Shown piece by piece: positions 1 to 8,370 of a stretch of 42,751 nucleotides of DNA. Numbering within the stretch: the first letter of the stretch is position 1; each line of letters opens with the position of its first letter. A program made the position numbers and the translations under genes. The notes below the pieces were generated by a model. The model was not told the origin of the DNA and did not search any database. It saw nothing but the letters and a program-made list of their open reading frames with translations. This DNA comes from UBA7672 sp041166025 (lineage in GTDB: Bacteria; Pseudomonadota; Alphaproteobacteria; Caulobacterales; Hyphomonadaceae). Location of the stretch: contig JBEAMJ010000036.1 of NCBI GenBank assembly GCA_041166025.1, positions 1-42,751 of the forward strand, given 5' to 3'.

Positions 1-527
1 TGGCCGAGACGCGCGCAGATTATATCGGCGGTTTCGCAGTCACAGCGGGACATGGCGAACTCGCCAAGGCAAAAGAGTTTGTCGACAAGGGCGACGACTA
101 CTCCTCGATCATCGTCAAAGCGCTGGCCGACCGCTTCGCGGAAGCCTTTGCCGAACACTTGCACGAACAGGTGCGCCGCGAACTCTGGGGCTATGCGCGT
201 GACGAGGCGCTGACGAACGAGGACCTGATCGCGGAGAAATACCGCGGCATCCGCCCGGCGCCGGGCTATCCTTCCCAGCCTGATCACACTGAGAAAGCGA
301 CGCTGTTCGCTCTGCTGGATGCCACCGCAAATGCCGGCATCGAGCTCACCTCCAGCTTTGCGATGAACCCGCCTGCGTCAGTCTCTGGCCTATATCTCTC
401 GCATCCGGAGGCTGTCTATTTCGCCGTCGGTCGCATCGAGAAAGATCAGGTCGAGGACTACGCGCGCCGCAAGGGCTGGGATCTTGCGACTGCTGAACGC
501 TGGTTGAGGCCAATACTCAACTACTAG
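1..527 (+). CDS. metH: Methionine synthase (cobalamin-dependent), C-terminal part; 5' end outside window
   Basis: The reading frame is open from base 3 to the TAG at 525-527, giving about 174 residues. The sequence matches the C-terminal activation (AdoMet-binding) domain of MetH, with the stretches RADYIGGFAVTAG, ADRFAEAFAE, RRELWGYA and GIRPAPGYPSQPDH that end in the family's AdoMet-contact region. MetH methylates homocysteine from 5-methyl-tetrahydrofolate through cobalamin, and this domain reductively remethylates oxidised cobalamin using S-adenosylmethionine. The protein is cytoplasmic. The first Met in the window is internal, so the gene is simply cut by the window edge. Identification rests on recognised family sequence and is firm. 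Confidence 0.95.
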   Translation, partial: AETRADYIGGFAVTAGHGELAKAKEFVDKGDDYSSIIVKALADRFAEAFAEHLHEQVRRELWGYARDEALTNEDLIAEKYRGIRPAPGYPSQPDHTEKATLFALLDATANAGIELTSSFAMNPPASVSGLYLSHPEAVYFAVGRIEKDQVEDYARRKGWDLATAERWLRPILNY

Positions 528-608
528 GCGGCGCTCGCGCGGGGCGCGACGCCTATGCTTGCGGCGTCACGGGCTTGCTTTTCCCTTGCAAGAACGGGGG
601 GATTTCTG

Positions 609-637
609 TTGACGGGGGCGCCGTTCCCCAATTTTCT
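609..637 (+). promoter_or_regulatory. Candidate promoter for the TonB-dependent receptor
   Basis: TTGACG at 609-614 resembles a -35 box and is followed 17 bases later by the AT-rich TTTTCT (632-637) in otherwise GC-rich DNA, about 105 bases before the chosen start. The -10 match is poor, so this is only a candidate. Confidence 0.25.
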
Positions 638-741
638 GCCCGACATGTGATCGAGCCCATGCCTTGCTGCAACGGACCGCTCACTGATCGGTCACGATGG
701 CGCGGCCGGATGAGAATGGTCGCCCAGGGGAGGACGGAAAC

Positions 742-2847
742 TTGAAACAGTGGAGACGGGTGCTTGTCCTGGCCGCCAGCGCGTTCGCGCTTTCCGGTAT
801 TGCGCGCGCACAGGAGACCGAGACGCCCCAGCAACCCGAGGGCGCGCCGGCTGAATCCGCAGTCCAGACCTTCGAGCCCGCCTTCTTCGCACGCTTCAAT
901 CCGGTGACCGCCGAGGACATGGTACGCCAGGTGCCGGGCTTCACGCTCGATGAGGGGGAAGACCTGCGCGGCTTCGGGGCGACAGCCGGCAATGTCCTCA
1001 TCGACGGACAGCGCCCGAGCAGCAAGACAAGCCTCAAGGACGAACTCAGCCGCATCGCGGCTGGCGCCGTGCAGCGCATTGAGCTGATCCGCGCTTCAGC
1101 CGCAGGCAATATCGACGTGCGCGGCTATACCGAACTCGCCAACGTGGTGCTGAAGCCGGCCACGGGCATGCAGGTTTCGACAACGTTTGCCGCCACCACC
1201 CGCTGGTACGAACAGGGCCGCATTGGCGTGCAGGTCGGCGGTACGCGCGCATGGAAGACGGACAATTTCGGCTTTCGTCTCGCACTGCAGGGCACAAACC
1301 TCGGCGAGCGGGAGGAGGTGGCGGCCACCGTCCGCAACTCGCTGGGAACGCCGATCCGGACACAGGACGAATTCTACCAGAGCCAGGTCGGCGAGCTTCT
1401 GATCACCGGCGCAGCGAACTGGACGCCGACGCCGCGCGACACGTGGAACGCCAATTTCCGGGTCCTGCCACGGCTGTTCACCAACAACGCCGCCGGCAGC
1501 CTTCGCCTCGGCAATGGCACGCCTATCGGCGTCATCTCCTCTGACTATGAGGAGAAGGACATCTGGTATGTCGATCTCGGCGGCGACTACGAACACAAGT
1601 TCGACGGGCAGAACGCGGTCAAGCTGGTCAGCGTGAACCGCCTCGTGAACTGGCGTCCGCAGCAGGTGATCACCCAGAATGTGCTCGGCCTGCCCCAGGG
1701 CCAGCAGGTCGACAATTCCGACAACCGCGCCGGCGAGCATGTCGTGCGCGGCTCCTGGACCGCGCGGCCGGATGCGCAGCACACGATCGAGACGGCCCTC
1801 GAAGGCGCCTACAATTATCGCCGTGTCGATCGCCAGAGCCTGCTGGGTCCGATTGGCGGGCCGTTTGCTCCCGTCATCGTGCCCATCGCTTCGACCAAGG
1901 TGGAGGAAGACCGGATAGAAGCGTCGATCACCGATGTGTGGCGCGTCAATCCGCAGGTGACGCTGGAAGCCGGGTTCAACTTTGAGGCCTCCACGATTTC
2001 ACAGTCAGGCGATGTGGCGAACGATCGCGACTTCACCTATTCCAAGCCACGCGGCGTCCTCACCTGGCAACCAAACGCGGAGGACCAGTGGCGTCTCTCT
2101 ATCGTGCGAGACGTCTCGCAGCTCGACTTCGGCGATTTCGCCACCGGTCTAAACTCGATCTCGACCCAGGCTAATGTCGGCAATCCTGATCTCGAGCCGG
2201 AGCAGACCTGGAAATCCAGCGTCCAGTGGAAGCGCCAGCTGGGCCAGCGCGGCGCGCTCTCGCTATCCGCGTTCTACGACGACATCGAGGACACGCAGGA
2301 TTTCATCACAGTCGGTGGCGTCTGCACGACTCCAGTCGGCCTTCCCGGCGCCTGCACCGCTGTCGGCAATATCGGCGACGGCAAACGCTGGGGTGCGCGC
2401 ATCGAGGCGACACTGCCGCTCGATACGGTGGGTGTCGCGGGCGGTCTTCTCAAGCTCAATGTCGGCGCGCAGGACTCGGAAGTCACCGATCCGTTCACCC
2501 TGCAGACGCGGCAAATCTCCAGCGAGCAGGAGTTCGATTGGCTTGCCGAGTTCCGCCAGGACATTACCGCGATGAAGGTCGCGTGGGGCGGCAAGGTCAA
2601 CAATGTCGGCCCGGTACCCTACTATCGCGCTGATCGTCTTGAGCTGACTGAGCCCAAGGACCCGAATGTCGACCTATTCGTCGAGACGACGGCGTTGCTC
2701 GGAGGCCTGCTCGTGCGCGTGACAGCGGCAAACCTCCTCGATGTCGAGAAGGAAACCGACCGGCAGTACTATGTGCCCGCGCTCAACGAGTTCCGCTCCT
2801 CCACGATGGGCCGCAACGTGACCATCACGGTCGCGGGCGCGTTCTAG
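742..2847 (+). CDS. TonB-dependent outer-membrane receptor (TBDR 1)
   Basis: This is a 701-residue outer-membrane receptor. I chose the TTG at 742 over the ATG at 697 because GGGAGG (728-733) lies 8 bases upstream and translation then begins directly with a signal peptide (KQWRRVLVLAASAFALSGIARA). After the leader comes the block EPAFFARF...DMVRQVPGF and a plug domain ending ELANVVLKPA, then a 22-strand-type barrel with many alternating aromatic strands and a terminal Phe (GAF). The family imports siderophores, vitamins or glycans using TonB energy; the substrate cannot be read from sequence. No classical TonB box is obvious before the plug. The receptor at 33424-35583 shares the same N-terminal block and overall layout. 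The stop overlaps that of the convergent flavoprotein gene. Confidence 0.9.
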   Translation: MKQWRRVLVLAASAFALSGIARAQETETPQQPEGAPAESAVQTFEPAFFARFNPVTAEDMVRQVPGFTLDEGEDLRGFGATAGNVLIDGQRPSSKTSLKDELSRIAAGAVQRIELIRASAAGNIDVRGYTELANVVLKPATGMQVSTTFAATTRWYEQGRIGVQVGGTRAWKTDNFGFRLALQGTNLGEREEVAATVRNSLGTPIRTQDEFYQSQVGELLITGAANWTPTPRDTWNANFRVLPRLFTNNAAGSLRLGNGTPIGVISSDYEEKDIWYVDLGGDYEHKFDGQNAVKLVSVNRLVNWRPQQVITQNVLGLPQGQQVDNSDNRAGEHVVRGSWTARPDAQHTIETALEGAYNYRRVDRQSLLGPIGGPFAPVIVPIASTKVEEDRIEASITDVWRVNPQVTLEAGFNFEASTISQSGDVANDRDFTYSKPRGVLTWQPNAEDQWRLSIVRDVSQLDFGDFATGLNSISTQANVGNPDLEPEQTWKSSVQWKRQLGQRGALSLSAFYDDIEDTQDFITVGGVCTTPVGLPGACTAVGNIGDGKRWGARIEATLPLDTVGVAGGLLKLNVGAQDSEVTDPFTLQTRQISSEQEFDWLAEFRQDITAMKVAWGGKVNNVGPVPYYRADRLELTEPKDPNVDLFVETTALLGGLLVRVTAANLLDVEKETDRQYYVPALNEFRSSTMGRNVTITVAGAF

Positions 2848-4049
2848 CCGAACCGCGCAAGGATTCCTTTTGCAGCTGCGCGGCCCGTTGCGAAGCAGGC
2901 CTGCAGGAGATAGCCGCCGGTTGGTGCTTCCCAGTCGAGCATTTCGCCGGCGACGAATGTGCGTGGGTCGGTCTTCAATGCGAATTCGGCATCGACGCTG
3001 TCCCAGCTGACACCGCCCGCAGTCGAGATGGCGCGGTCGAGGTCGCTTGCACCGCCGAGACGCAGACGCACGCGCTTGATCCGACGCGCCAGCTGTTCAG
3101 CCTCGGCCGGCAAGGTGGGACCGTCGACATCCTCGCGCAGCACACCGGCCGCGACGGGTGACAGCCCGGCTTTCCGCAGCCGGTTTGCCATCGAGTCCTT
3201 GCGAGTCCCTCCGAGCCGCGCCGCCAGTGCTTCAAGGGGGAGGTCCGGCGCGAGGTCGATTTCGAGGACTGCCTCGCCGGTACGTTCGATCGCACTGCGG
3301 ATGTGCGACCCCAGCGCATAGATCGCACCGCCCTCGATGCCGTAGCCGGCGATCATCGCCTCGCCGCGCGCCTGAAGCTCGCCCAGCCTGAGACGGATGC
3401 GCTTCAGCGGATCGCCAGCGAACCGCTCGCGAAACACATCCGACCACCTCACAACGAAGCCCGAGTTTGCGGACCGCAGGGGCGTGACTTCGGCCCCACG
3501 GTCGCGGAACAGCTCGACCCAGCTGCCATCGGACCCCAGCCGCGGCCAGCTCGCTCCGCCGAGGGCGAAGACCGTCGCATCGGCCTGTTCGATACGGTGC
3601 CAGTCCGGCGTCTCGAAGATGAGCGCATCGCCGTCCCAGCCGATCCAGCGCGAGCGCGGCGCGAGCTGCACGCCCAGCCCGGCAAGCCGCGCCAGCCACG
3701 CGCGCAGAAGCGGTGAGGCTTTCATCTCTGTCGGAAACACGCGCCCGGACGAGCCGATGAAGGTCTCGATCCCGAGCCCGGCCGCCCAGGCGCGCAGGTC
3801 CGATGGGGTGAAGGCGCGGATCGTGGGTTCAAGGCGGGCGCGGGCAGGGCCATAGCGGTCGAGGAAAGACTCGATAGGCTCCGAATGCGTGAGGTTGAGC
3901 CCGCCACGCCCGGCCAGCAGGAATTTCCGCGCGGGGTTCGGCATGCGCTCGCGGACAGTGACGCGCCAGCCCGCCTCGCCCAGCACTTCGGCCGCAGCGA
4001 GCCCCGCCGGGCCTGCACCCACGACGATGGCATGCTGTGCTCCGTTCAT
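2844..4049 (-). CDS. HI0933/PP_4765-type FAD-dependent flavoprotein (NAD(P)/FAD oxidoreductase)
   Basis: A 401-residue cytoplasmic flavoprotein. The N-terminus has a dinucleotide-binding motif VVGAGPAGLAAAEVLGEAG (residues 9-27) and the family block RKFLLAGRGGLNLTHS (41-56). The C-terminus has a second FAD contact, GEMLDWEAPTGGYLLQACF. These features place it in the HI0933/BaiN-like superfamily, in the PP_4765-like subgroup. Its physiological substrate is not established, although relatives act in ene-reduction or are uncharacterised. It converges on the TBDR gene, and both stop codons are read from one CTAG (2844-2847), so no bases separate the genes. The class is sure, the reaction is not. 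Confidence 0.88.
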   Translation of the reverse strand: MNGAQHAIVVGAGPAGLAAAEVLGEAGWRVTVRERMPNPARKFLLAGRGGLNLTHSEPIESFLDRYGPARARLEPTIRAFTPSDLRAWAAGLGIETFIGSSGRVFPTEMKASPLLRAWLARLAGLGVQLAPRSRWIGWDGDALIFETPDWHRIEQADATVFALGGASWPRLGSDGSWVELFRDRGAEVTPLRSANSGFVVRWSDVFRERFAGDPLKRIRLRLGELQARGEAMIAGYGIEGGAIYALGSHIRSAIERTGEAVLEIDLAPDLPLEALAARLGGTRKDSMANRLRKAGLSPVAAGVLREDVDGPTLPAEAEQLARRIKRVRLRLGGASDLDRAISTAGGVSWDSVDAEFALKTDPRTFVAGEMLDWEAPTGGYLLQACFATGRAAAKGILARFG

Positions 4050-4207
4050 GGGCGCACGCTGTGGCTCATCGCCTCGAAAGACACAACCATGCGGGCGACC
4101 ACCCGAGCAGGTTCATCGCGCGGAGGGTGCGAGCGATTGCCGCCGGCGCCCATCGCGATGAACCTTCGCCTCAGCAATCGTGCAACCGGGTCGCAGGCCT
4201 AGCCGCC

Positions 4208-4294
4208 ATGGTAAATGCCGTCCGCCGCTTGGATTTCAGCTGGTTCCGACTGGAGATCGCGCTCCTCGTTGGCGCGCTGATCATGGGCGGCTGA
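4208..4294 (+). CDS. Possible 28-residue single-span membrane peptide
   Basis: ATG at 4208 opens a 28-codon frame encoding VNAVRRLDFSWFRLEIALL then VGALIMGG and a TGA stop. A basic N-terminus followed by one hydrophobic segment of about 12-14 residues is typical of small inner-membrane peptides. There is no strong ribosome-binding site and nothing to compare it with, so it may be chance. The rest of 4050-4328 holds no other gene I can support. Confidence 0.2.
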   Translation: MVNAVRRLDFSWFRLEIALLVGALIMGG

Positions 4295-4328
4295 TCCGCG
4301 GCTCTTCACCTCGTTTCAGTCTGTTAGC

Positions 4329-4356
4329 TTGACTTTAGGGGTTTTGCCCCTGATAT
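4329..4356 (+). promoter_or_regulatory. Candidate helicase promoter with a hairpin in the spacer
   Basis: TTGACT (4329-4334) and TGATAT (4351-4356) are 16 bases apart. The spacer contains a perfect inverted repeat, AGGGG-TTTTG-CCCCT (4337-4351), which could be an operator. It lies about 180 bases upstream of the DEAD-box helicase start, implying a long 5' leader. Confidence 0.4.
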
Positions 4357-4461
4357 GCCGCTCGCGTCTCCGAAACGGGAGGCGATATCGGCGCTCCGGC
4401 TGCGTGAGAGTTCCCAGAAGGTAACTCGGCCCGTTGAGCGCCCTGAAACGATCGCATGAAC

Positions 4462-4527
4462 GCCCGCGCACGCCGGGCCTTCCCATAAAGACAGCGCCCC
4501 GGCGGACCTGCAGAGACAGGCGTCCGC
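4462..4527 (+). promoter_or_regulatory. Structured 5' leader of the DEAD-box helicase
   Basis: Two hairpins precede the helicase start. One is GCCCG/CGGGC at 4462-4478. The other is a longer stem at 4501-4527, GGCGGA plus CCTG pairing with CAGG plus TCCGCC (2-base bulge, 6-base loop). The second ends 12 bases before the ATG, where it could mask initiation. Bacterial cold-shock and helicase genes often carry long folded leaders; regulation here is inference. Confidence 0.4.
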
Positions 4528-4539
4528 CCGTTCGCGCAC

Positions 4540-6096
4540 ATGAAAGAACGTCTCCACTTGACCCAATTCAAGGATTTGAACCTCAACGCCTCGATCCTCG
4601 AGGCGCTGACCCAGAAAGGCTACACCCAGCCGACGCCTATCCAGCTCGCCGCCATTCCCGGCGTGATGGAAGGGCGCGACCTCCTAGGCATCGCCCAGAC
4701 TGGCACCGGCAAGACGGCCGCCTTCGCGCTGCCGATCCTCCACCGCCTCGCGGCCAACCGGAAGCCAGCGCCGAAGCGCGGCTGCCGCGCGCTCGTACTT
4801 TCGCCCACGCGCGAGCTGGCCACACAGATCGCCGACAGCTTCAAGGCTTATGGCGCGAAGCTTGGCTTCAGCGTGGCCACTATCTTCGGCGGCGTCGGCC
4901 ATGGCCCCCAACGCCAGGCGCTGGCGCGTGGCGTTGACGTGATCGTCGCCGCGCCCGGCCGCCTGCTGGACCATCTCGGCGAGCGCGATGCCGACCTGTC
5001 GCAGACCGAGATCTTCGTGCTCGACGAAGCCGACCAGATGCTCGACATGGGCTTCATCGATCCGATCCGGCGCATCGTTCGCCACCTGCCGAAGGTACGC
5101 CAGAACCTGTTCTTCTCGGCCACCATGCCGGTGGACATCGAGAAGCTCGCCAATGAACTGCTCAACGCGGATCCGCTCAAGGTTTCGGTTGCGCCGCCCT
5201 CGACCACGGTCGAGCGCGTCAACCAGCGCGTGGTGTTCATCGAGGCCAACCGCAAGCGCGGCCTGCTGACCGAACTCTTCGCAGACGAAGCCTTCAAGCG
5301 CGTGCTGGTCTTTACCCGTACCAAGCGCGGCGCCGACAAGGTTGCGCGCATCCTCGAAACCGGCGGCGTGCCGGCGTCGGCAATCCACGGCAACAAAAGC
5401 CAGAACCAGCGCGAGCGGGCTCTCGCTGAATTCAAGGACGGCAAGGTTCGCGCCCTGGTGGCGACCGACATCGCAGCGCGCGGCATCGACATTGCCTCGG
5501 TGACCCATGTCGTCCAGTTCGAACTGCCGGAAGTGCCTGAGCAGTATGTCCACCGCATCGGCCGGACGGCGCGCGCCGGGCGCGATGGCTCGGCTGTCGC
5601 CTTCTGCGCCGAGGATGAACGCCAGCTGCTGCGCGACATCGAACGCACGACGCGCCAGAAAATCCCGAGCGAGGACAGGCGCAACGATGCAACGCTGGCG
5701 CAGCTTTCGGCCAACGCCAACATGGATGAAAAGCGGTGCGCGCGTGCCGAGCCGCGTGGCGAGGCGCAGCCCCGTCGCCATTCGCAGCAGAAACAGCGTC
5801 GCGACGAGACTCGGCTCGATTCCGCTCATGGCGAGGGCCGCCCTGGCCGGCGCCGTCGGCGCGGTAAGGGCGGCGGGCCAGGGGTAGAGGCCCGCACCGG
5901 CGCGCCGAACTTGCAGCAGAAGCAGAAGCCGCGTGGACCGAAATCCGGACACCATCGCAAGGGGCAGGGTCATCGCGATGTCCGGGGCGACCAGGCGCCT
6001 GCACGCGGAGATGTGATGAAGATTACGGCCGGCGCTGTGACGGGCACCGTCACATCGGCCAGCGACCTGATGCGCCGCCTGGCGGCCCAGACCTGA
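4540..6096 (+). CDS. DEAD-box ATP-dependent RNA helicase, RhlE-like
   Basis: A 518-residue cytoplasmic RNA helicase that unwinds RNA duplexes with ATP, typically in ribosome assembly, mRNA decay or cold adaptation. The motifs appear in order: the Q motif near PTPIQ (31-35), motif I AQTGTGKT (52-59), PTREL (89-93), DEAD (162-165), SAT (193-195), and VATDIAARGID and HRIGRTARAGR in the second RecA-like domain. After the core comes a long basic, Arg/Gly/Gln-rich tail (about 400-500), as in RhlE-type enzymes, likely for nonspecific RNA contact. The ATG at 4540 has no clear Shine-Dalgarno sequence; TTG at 4558 (LTQFKDLNL) is an alternative start. It is a single gene with its own promoter candidate, a folded leader and a terminator at 6110-6137. 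Confidence 0.93.
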   Translation: MKERLHLTQFKDLNLNASILEALTQKGYTQPTPIQLAAIPGVMEGRDLLGIAQTGTGKTAAFALPILHRLAANRKPAPKRGCRALVLSPTRELATQIADSFKAYGAKLGFSVATIFGGVGHGPQRQALARGVDVIVAAPGRLLDHLGERDADLSQTEIFVLDEADQMLDMGFIDPIRRIVRHLPKVRQNLFFSATMPVDIEKLANELLNADPLKVSVAPPSTTVERVNQRVVFIEANRKRGLLTELFADEAFKRVLVFTRTKRGADKVARILETGGVPASAIHGNKSQNQRERALAEFKDGKVRALVATDIAARGIDIASVTHVVQFELPEVPEQYVHRIGRTARAGRDGSAVAFCAEDERQLLRDIERTTRQKIPSEDRRNDATLAQLSANANMDEKRCARAEPRGEAQPRRHSQQKQRRDETRLDSAHGEGRPGRRRRRGKGGGPGVEARTGAPNLQQKQKPRGPKSGHHRKGQGHRDVRGDQAPARGDVMKITAGAVTGTVTSASDLMRRLAAQT

Positions 6097-6109
6097 AGCA
6101 CATAAGCAA

Positions 6110-6137
6110 TCGCCGCCGACTTTGCGGTCGGCGGCGA
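6110..6137 (+). terminator. Terminator hairpin after the helicase gene
   Basis: A perfect 11-bp inverted repeat, TCGCCGCCGAC - TTTGCG - GTCGGCGGCGA, starts 13 bases after the helicase stop and is followed by CGCTTCT. The stem is strong but the T-tract is weak. The 200 bases that follow, up to the next gene, hold nothing else I can support. Confidence 0.6.
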
Positions 6138-6342
6138 CGCTTCTGTCCCAGCGGGGGGACGTGGGGGGACTAGATCGCTGGGACTCGAACTTTCCCGGCT
6201 GTCGCTACCTGAGCCGACACTACTCCCTGAAAGTCGCCAGAGTTCCGGTACTCCAGCAATTTGGTGAGGGATCCGGGATTTCCAACCCCTCCACTGAGTC
6301 CCGTTTGCGCCCCGAGTTCCGCACGCTACAAGGACGACTGGA

Positions 6343-7050
6343 ATGAGCATCTGGTCGCAATTGTCGTCTCTGGCCCGCAAGGCCTTCGAGCCGGACGACG
6401 AAACGGGCACGGACCTGGCCACGGTGACCTGTGCGCCTGATCCGGGCGACGTCGATTTCACGGCGGCGATCATCGGGTTGAGCGCCAAGCTGGCCAAGGC
6501 GGATGGACTCGTGACCACCGACGAGGTGGACGCATTTGCCCGTGTGTTCAGGGTCGCGCCCGAGGATCGCGCGGCCATGCAGCGTGTGTTCAACATCGCG
6601 CGGCAGACGGTGCGCGGTTACGAGGCCTATGCCCGGCGCATTGCCAAGCGTTACCGCAACCGGCCGTGCCTGCTCGAAGGCGTGCTCGACGGCCTGTTCC
6701 GGATTGCGGCGTCCGACCGCGCCATCACGGCGGACGAGCTCGACTATCTGAGGAGCGTCGCCCAGTTCTTCGAGTTCACCGAGGACCAGTTCCGGCGCAT
6801 CAAGGCGAGCCATCTCGGTCCCGACGAGGACGATCCCTACGCTGTCCTGGGGGTGGCGCCAGATGCCAGCTTCGAGGAGGTGCGCGCCGCCTATCGCCGC
6901 CTGATGCTGGAGAATCATCCCGACACGCTGGCCGCTGCAAAGTCCGCCCCGCGCGAATTCGAACCCGTGGCGCACGAAAAATCAGCGGCGATCACCACAG
7001 CGTACGCGCGAATCCGCAACGACCGGGGAATTCTCATCCGCACCGATTGA
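6343..7050 (+). CDS. DjlA-like co-chaperone: TerB domain plus C-terminal J-domain
   Basis: A 235-residue protein. Residues about 38-155 form an all-helical TerB-like domain (ADGLVTTDEVDAF, ASDRAITADELDYL, the paired acidic repeats of that fold). Residues 164-235 form a J-domain starting DPYAVLGV with the invariant HPD at 192-194, the motif that stimulates DnaK ATPase. The layout matches DjlA without the N-terminal membrane anchor, so it is probably cytoplasmic. Relatives tune DnaK in envelope stress. AAGGA (6330-6334) sits 8 bases before the ATG. It heads a plus-strand run with a small membrane protein, a transporter and a cell-wall amidase. Confidence 0.88.
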   Translation: MSIWSQLSSLARKAFEPDDETGTDLATVTCAPDPGDVDFTAAIIGLSAKLAKADGLVTTDEVDAFARVFRVAPEDRAAMQRVFNIARQTVRGYEAYARRIAKRYRNRPCLLEGVLDGLFRIAASDRAITADELDYLRSVAQFFEFTEDQFRRIKASHLGPDEDDPYAVLGVAPDASFEEVRAAYRRLMLENHPDTLAAAKSAPREFEPVAHEKSAAITTAYARIRNDRGILIRTD

Positions 7051-7097
7051 CTTTCCCGGAACGAAACGCACCTTCAAGGGCGCAGGGAGTTCCGCAG

Positions 7098-7373
7098 ATG
7101 ACCGAGACGCTTGGCCAGCCCGATTTCGGATCGCGCCTGATGCTTGGTCTCCAGCAGGCGTTTGGCGTGCTGGCGAAAGCGGGGTTCGGCCTGTTCCTGT
7201 TGTTTGCGGCGATTGCGGCGCTGATCGCGACGACCTTCATCGGCCTCATGCTTGCGATCGCGGCCGTATTTCTGACCATTGGCCGGCCGCGCCGCCGCGT
7301 TGCGGACCAGCAGGGCGCGCCCCAGACGCTCGACGCCCGCCGAACGGCGGATGGCTGGGTCATCGAACTGTAA
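7098..7373 (+). CDS. Small membrane protein, unknown function
   Basis: A 91-residue protein whose ATG at 7098 is preceded by AGGGAG (7084-7089), 8 bases away. About 14 polar residues precede two adjoining hydrophobic stretches (AKAGFGLFLLFAAIAALIA and TTFIGLMLAIAAVFLTI), followed by an Arg-rich, soluble C-terminus ending in WVIEL. It probably forms a hairpin or one long span in the inner membrane with the basic tail inside. It lies 47 bases after the DjlA-like gene on the same strand, so it is likely cotranscribed. I do not recognise the family. Confidence 0.7.
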   Translation: MTETLGQPDFGSRLMLGLQQAFGVLAKAGFGLFLLFAAIAALIATTFIGLMLAIAAVFLTIGRPRRRVADQQGAPQTLDARRTADGWVIEL

Positions 7374-7476
7374 CTGCGGCCCACCTCCATTATCGTTCTC
7401 GACCAAGGCGACGTTGCGCGATCCAGGCAATCGCGACACAAGCCTACTTGCCCTATCCATCGACCTGTCCCTCCCG

Positions 7477-8370
7477 ATGAAACCCGCGGACTTCGCGCTC
7501 CTTGTCGCCGTGTGCCTGTTCTGGGCGCTCAACCTTGTCATCACGCGCTGGACGGTGACGGCGGGGGAGGTGCCGCCATTGTTCTTTGCCGCAGTTCGCG
7601 TGACGTTGCTCGCGGCGATCCTCGCGCCGTTCCTGCTGCCGGCGCCGCGGCAGATGGGGATGATGTTCCTGATCGCGATGGGGATGGCGGGCATCCATTT
7701 CGGGCTTCTCTTTCTCGGCCTCGCCACATCGACCGCAGGCGTTGCTGCGGTCATCGGGCAGCTGGGCGTGCCCTTCACGACCATTCTCTCCATTGTCTTT
7801 CTCAAGGAACAGGTCGGAATCTGGCGCACCTCCGGCATCGTGCTCGCCTTTGCCGGCGTCATGATCATCATGATCGATCCGGCGCAGTTCTCGCTCACCA
7901 TCGGCGCCACCTACCTGATCGGCGCGGCGCTCGTGGGCGCGATCGCCAACATCCTAATGAAGCGCATCGATCCCATGCCCGCTATGCGCCTGCAGGCCTG
8001 GATCGGGCTCTTTTCCATCGCGCCTCTGATGCTGATGTCCCTGGCCTGGGAGACGGGGCAGGCGGACGCCTATTCTGCGCTGGACTGGCGGGTCTATGCC
8101 GCTTCGATCTTCGCTGTGGTTGGCGTCTCGATCTTCGCACATGGCAGCTTCTACCGCCTACTCAAGCAATATGAGGTGACGCTCCTGTCTCCGCTTACCC
8201 TGATGACGCCGGTGATGGGGGTGGGGCTGGGCGTGGTCCTGCTGGGCGAATCCGTGACCTGGCAGATGCTGGTCGGAGGGGCGATGGCGCTGGCGGGCGT
8301 GGGCATTATCGGCGTGCGCCGGAACCGACGCTTCCCCGAAGCCCCGGTTGGCGACAAGATGAGCCAATGA
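7477..8370 (+). CDS. EamA/DMT-superfamily transporter
   Basis: A 297-residue inner-membrane protein with about ten hydrophobic segments in two EamA repeats. The first begins PADFALLVAVCLFWALNLV. The second begins near GATYLIGAALVGAIANILM and ends with the typical LTLMTPVMGVGLGVVLLGE. This is the drug/metabolite exporter fold (RhaT/YdcZ-like size), and the substrate is unknown. The ATG at 7477 gives the normal family length; upstream in-frame codons read Arg/Ser-rich and are probably not translated. Its stop overlaps the start of the amidase gene (ATGA at 8367-8370), so the two are translationally coupled. Confidence 0.85.
   Translation: MKPADFALLVAVCLFWALNLVITRWTVTAGEVPPLFFAAVRVTLLAAILAPFLLPAPRQMGMMFLIAMGMAGIHFGLLFLGLATSTAGVAAVIGQLGVPFTTILSIVFLKEQVGIWRTSGIVLAFAGVMIIMIDPAQFSLTIGATYLIGAALVGAIANILMKRIDPMPAMRLQAWIGLFSIAPLMLMSLAWETGQADAYSALDWRVYAASIFAVVGVSIFAHGSFYRLLKQYEVTLLSPLTLMTPVMGVGLGVVLLGESVTWQMLVGGAMALAGVGIIGVRRNRRFPEAPVGDKMSQ

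Noticed and set aside
528..600. GACGCC/GGCGTC hairpin after metH
   Set aside because: Only 6 bp with a 9-base loop and no T-tract; not convincing as a terminator.
6168..6200. GGGACTCGAAC on the plus strand, resembling the complement of a tRNA T-arm
   Set aside because: On the minus strand the bases around TTCGAGT do not form a 5-bp stem (GAAAG against CCCAG), and no acceptor, D- or anticodon arm fits.
6122..6346. A 74-codon plus-strand frame before the DjlA-like gene
   Set aside because: Overlaps the helicase terminator and the start of the next gene, with no start signal or protein-like pattern.
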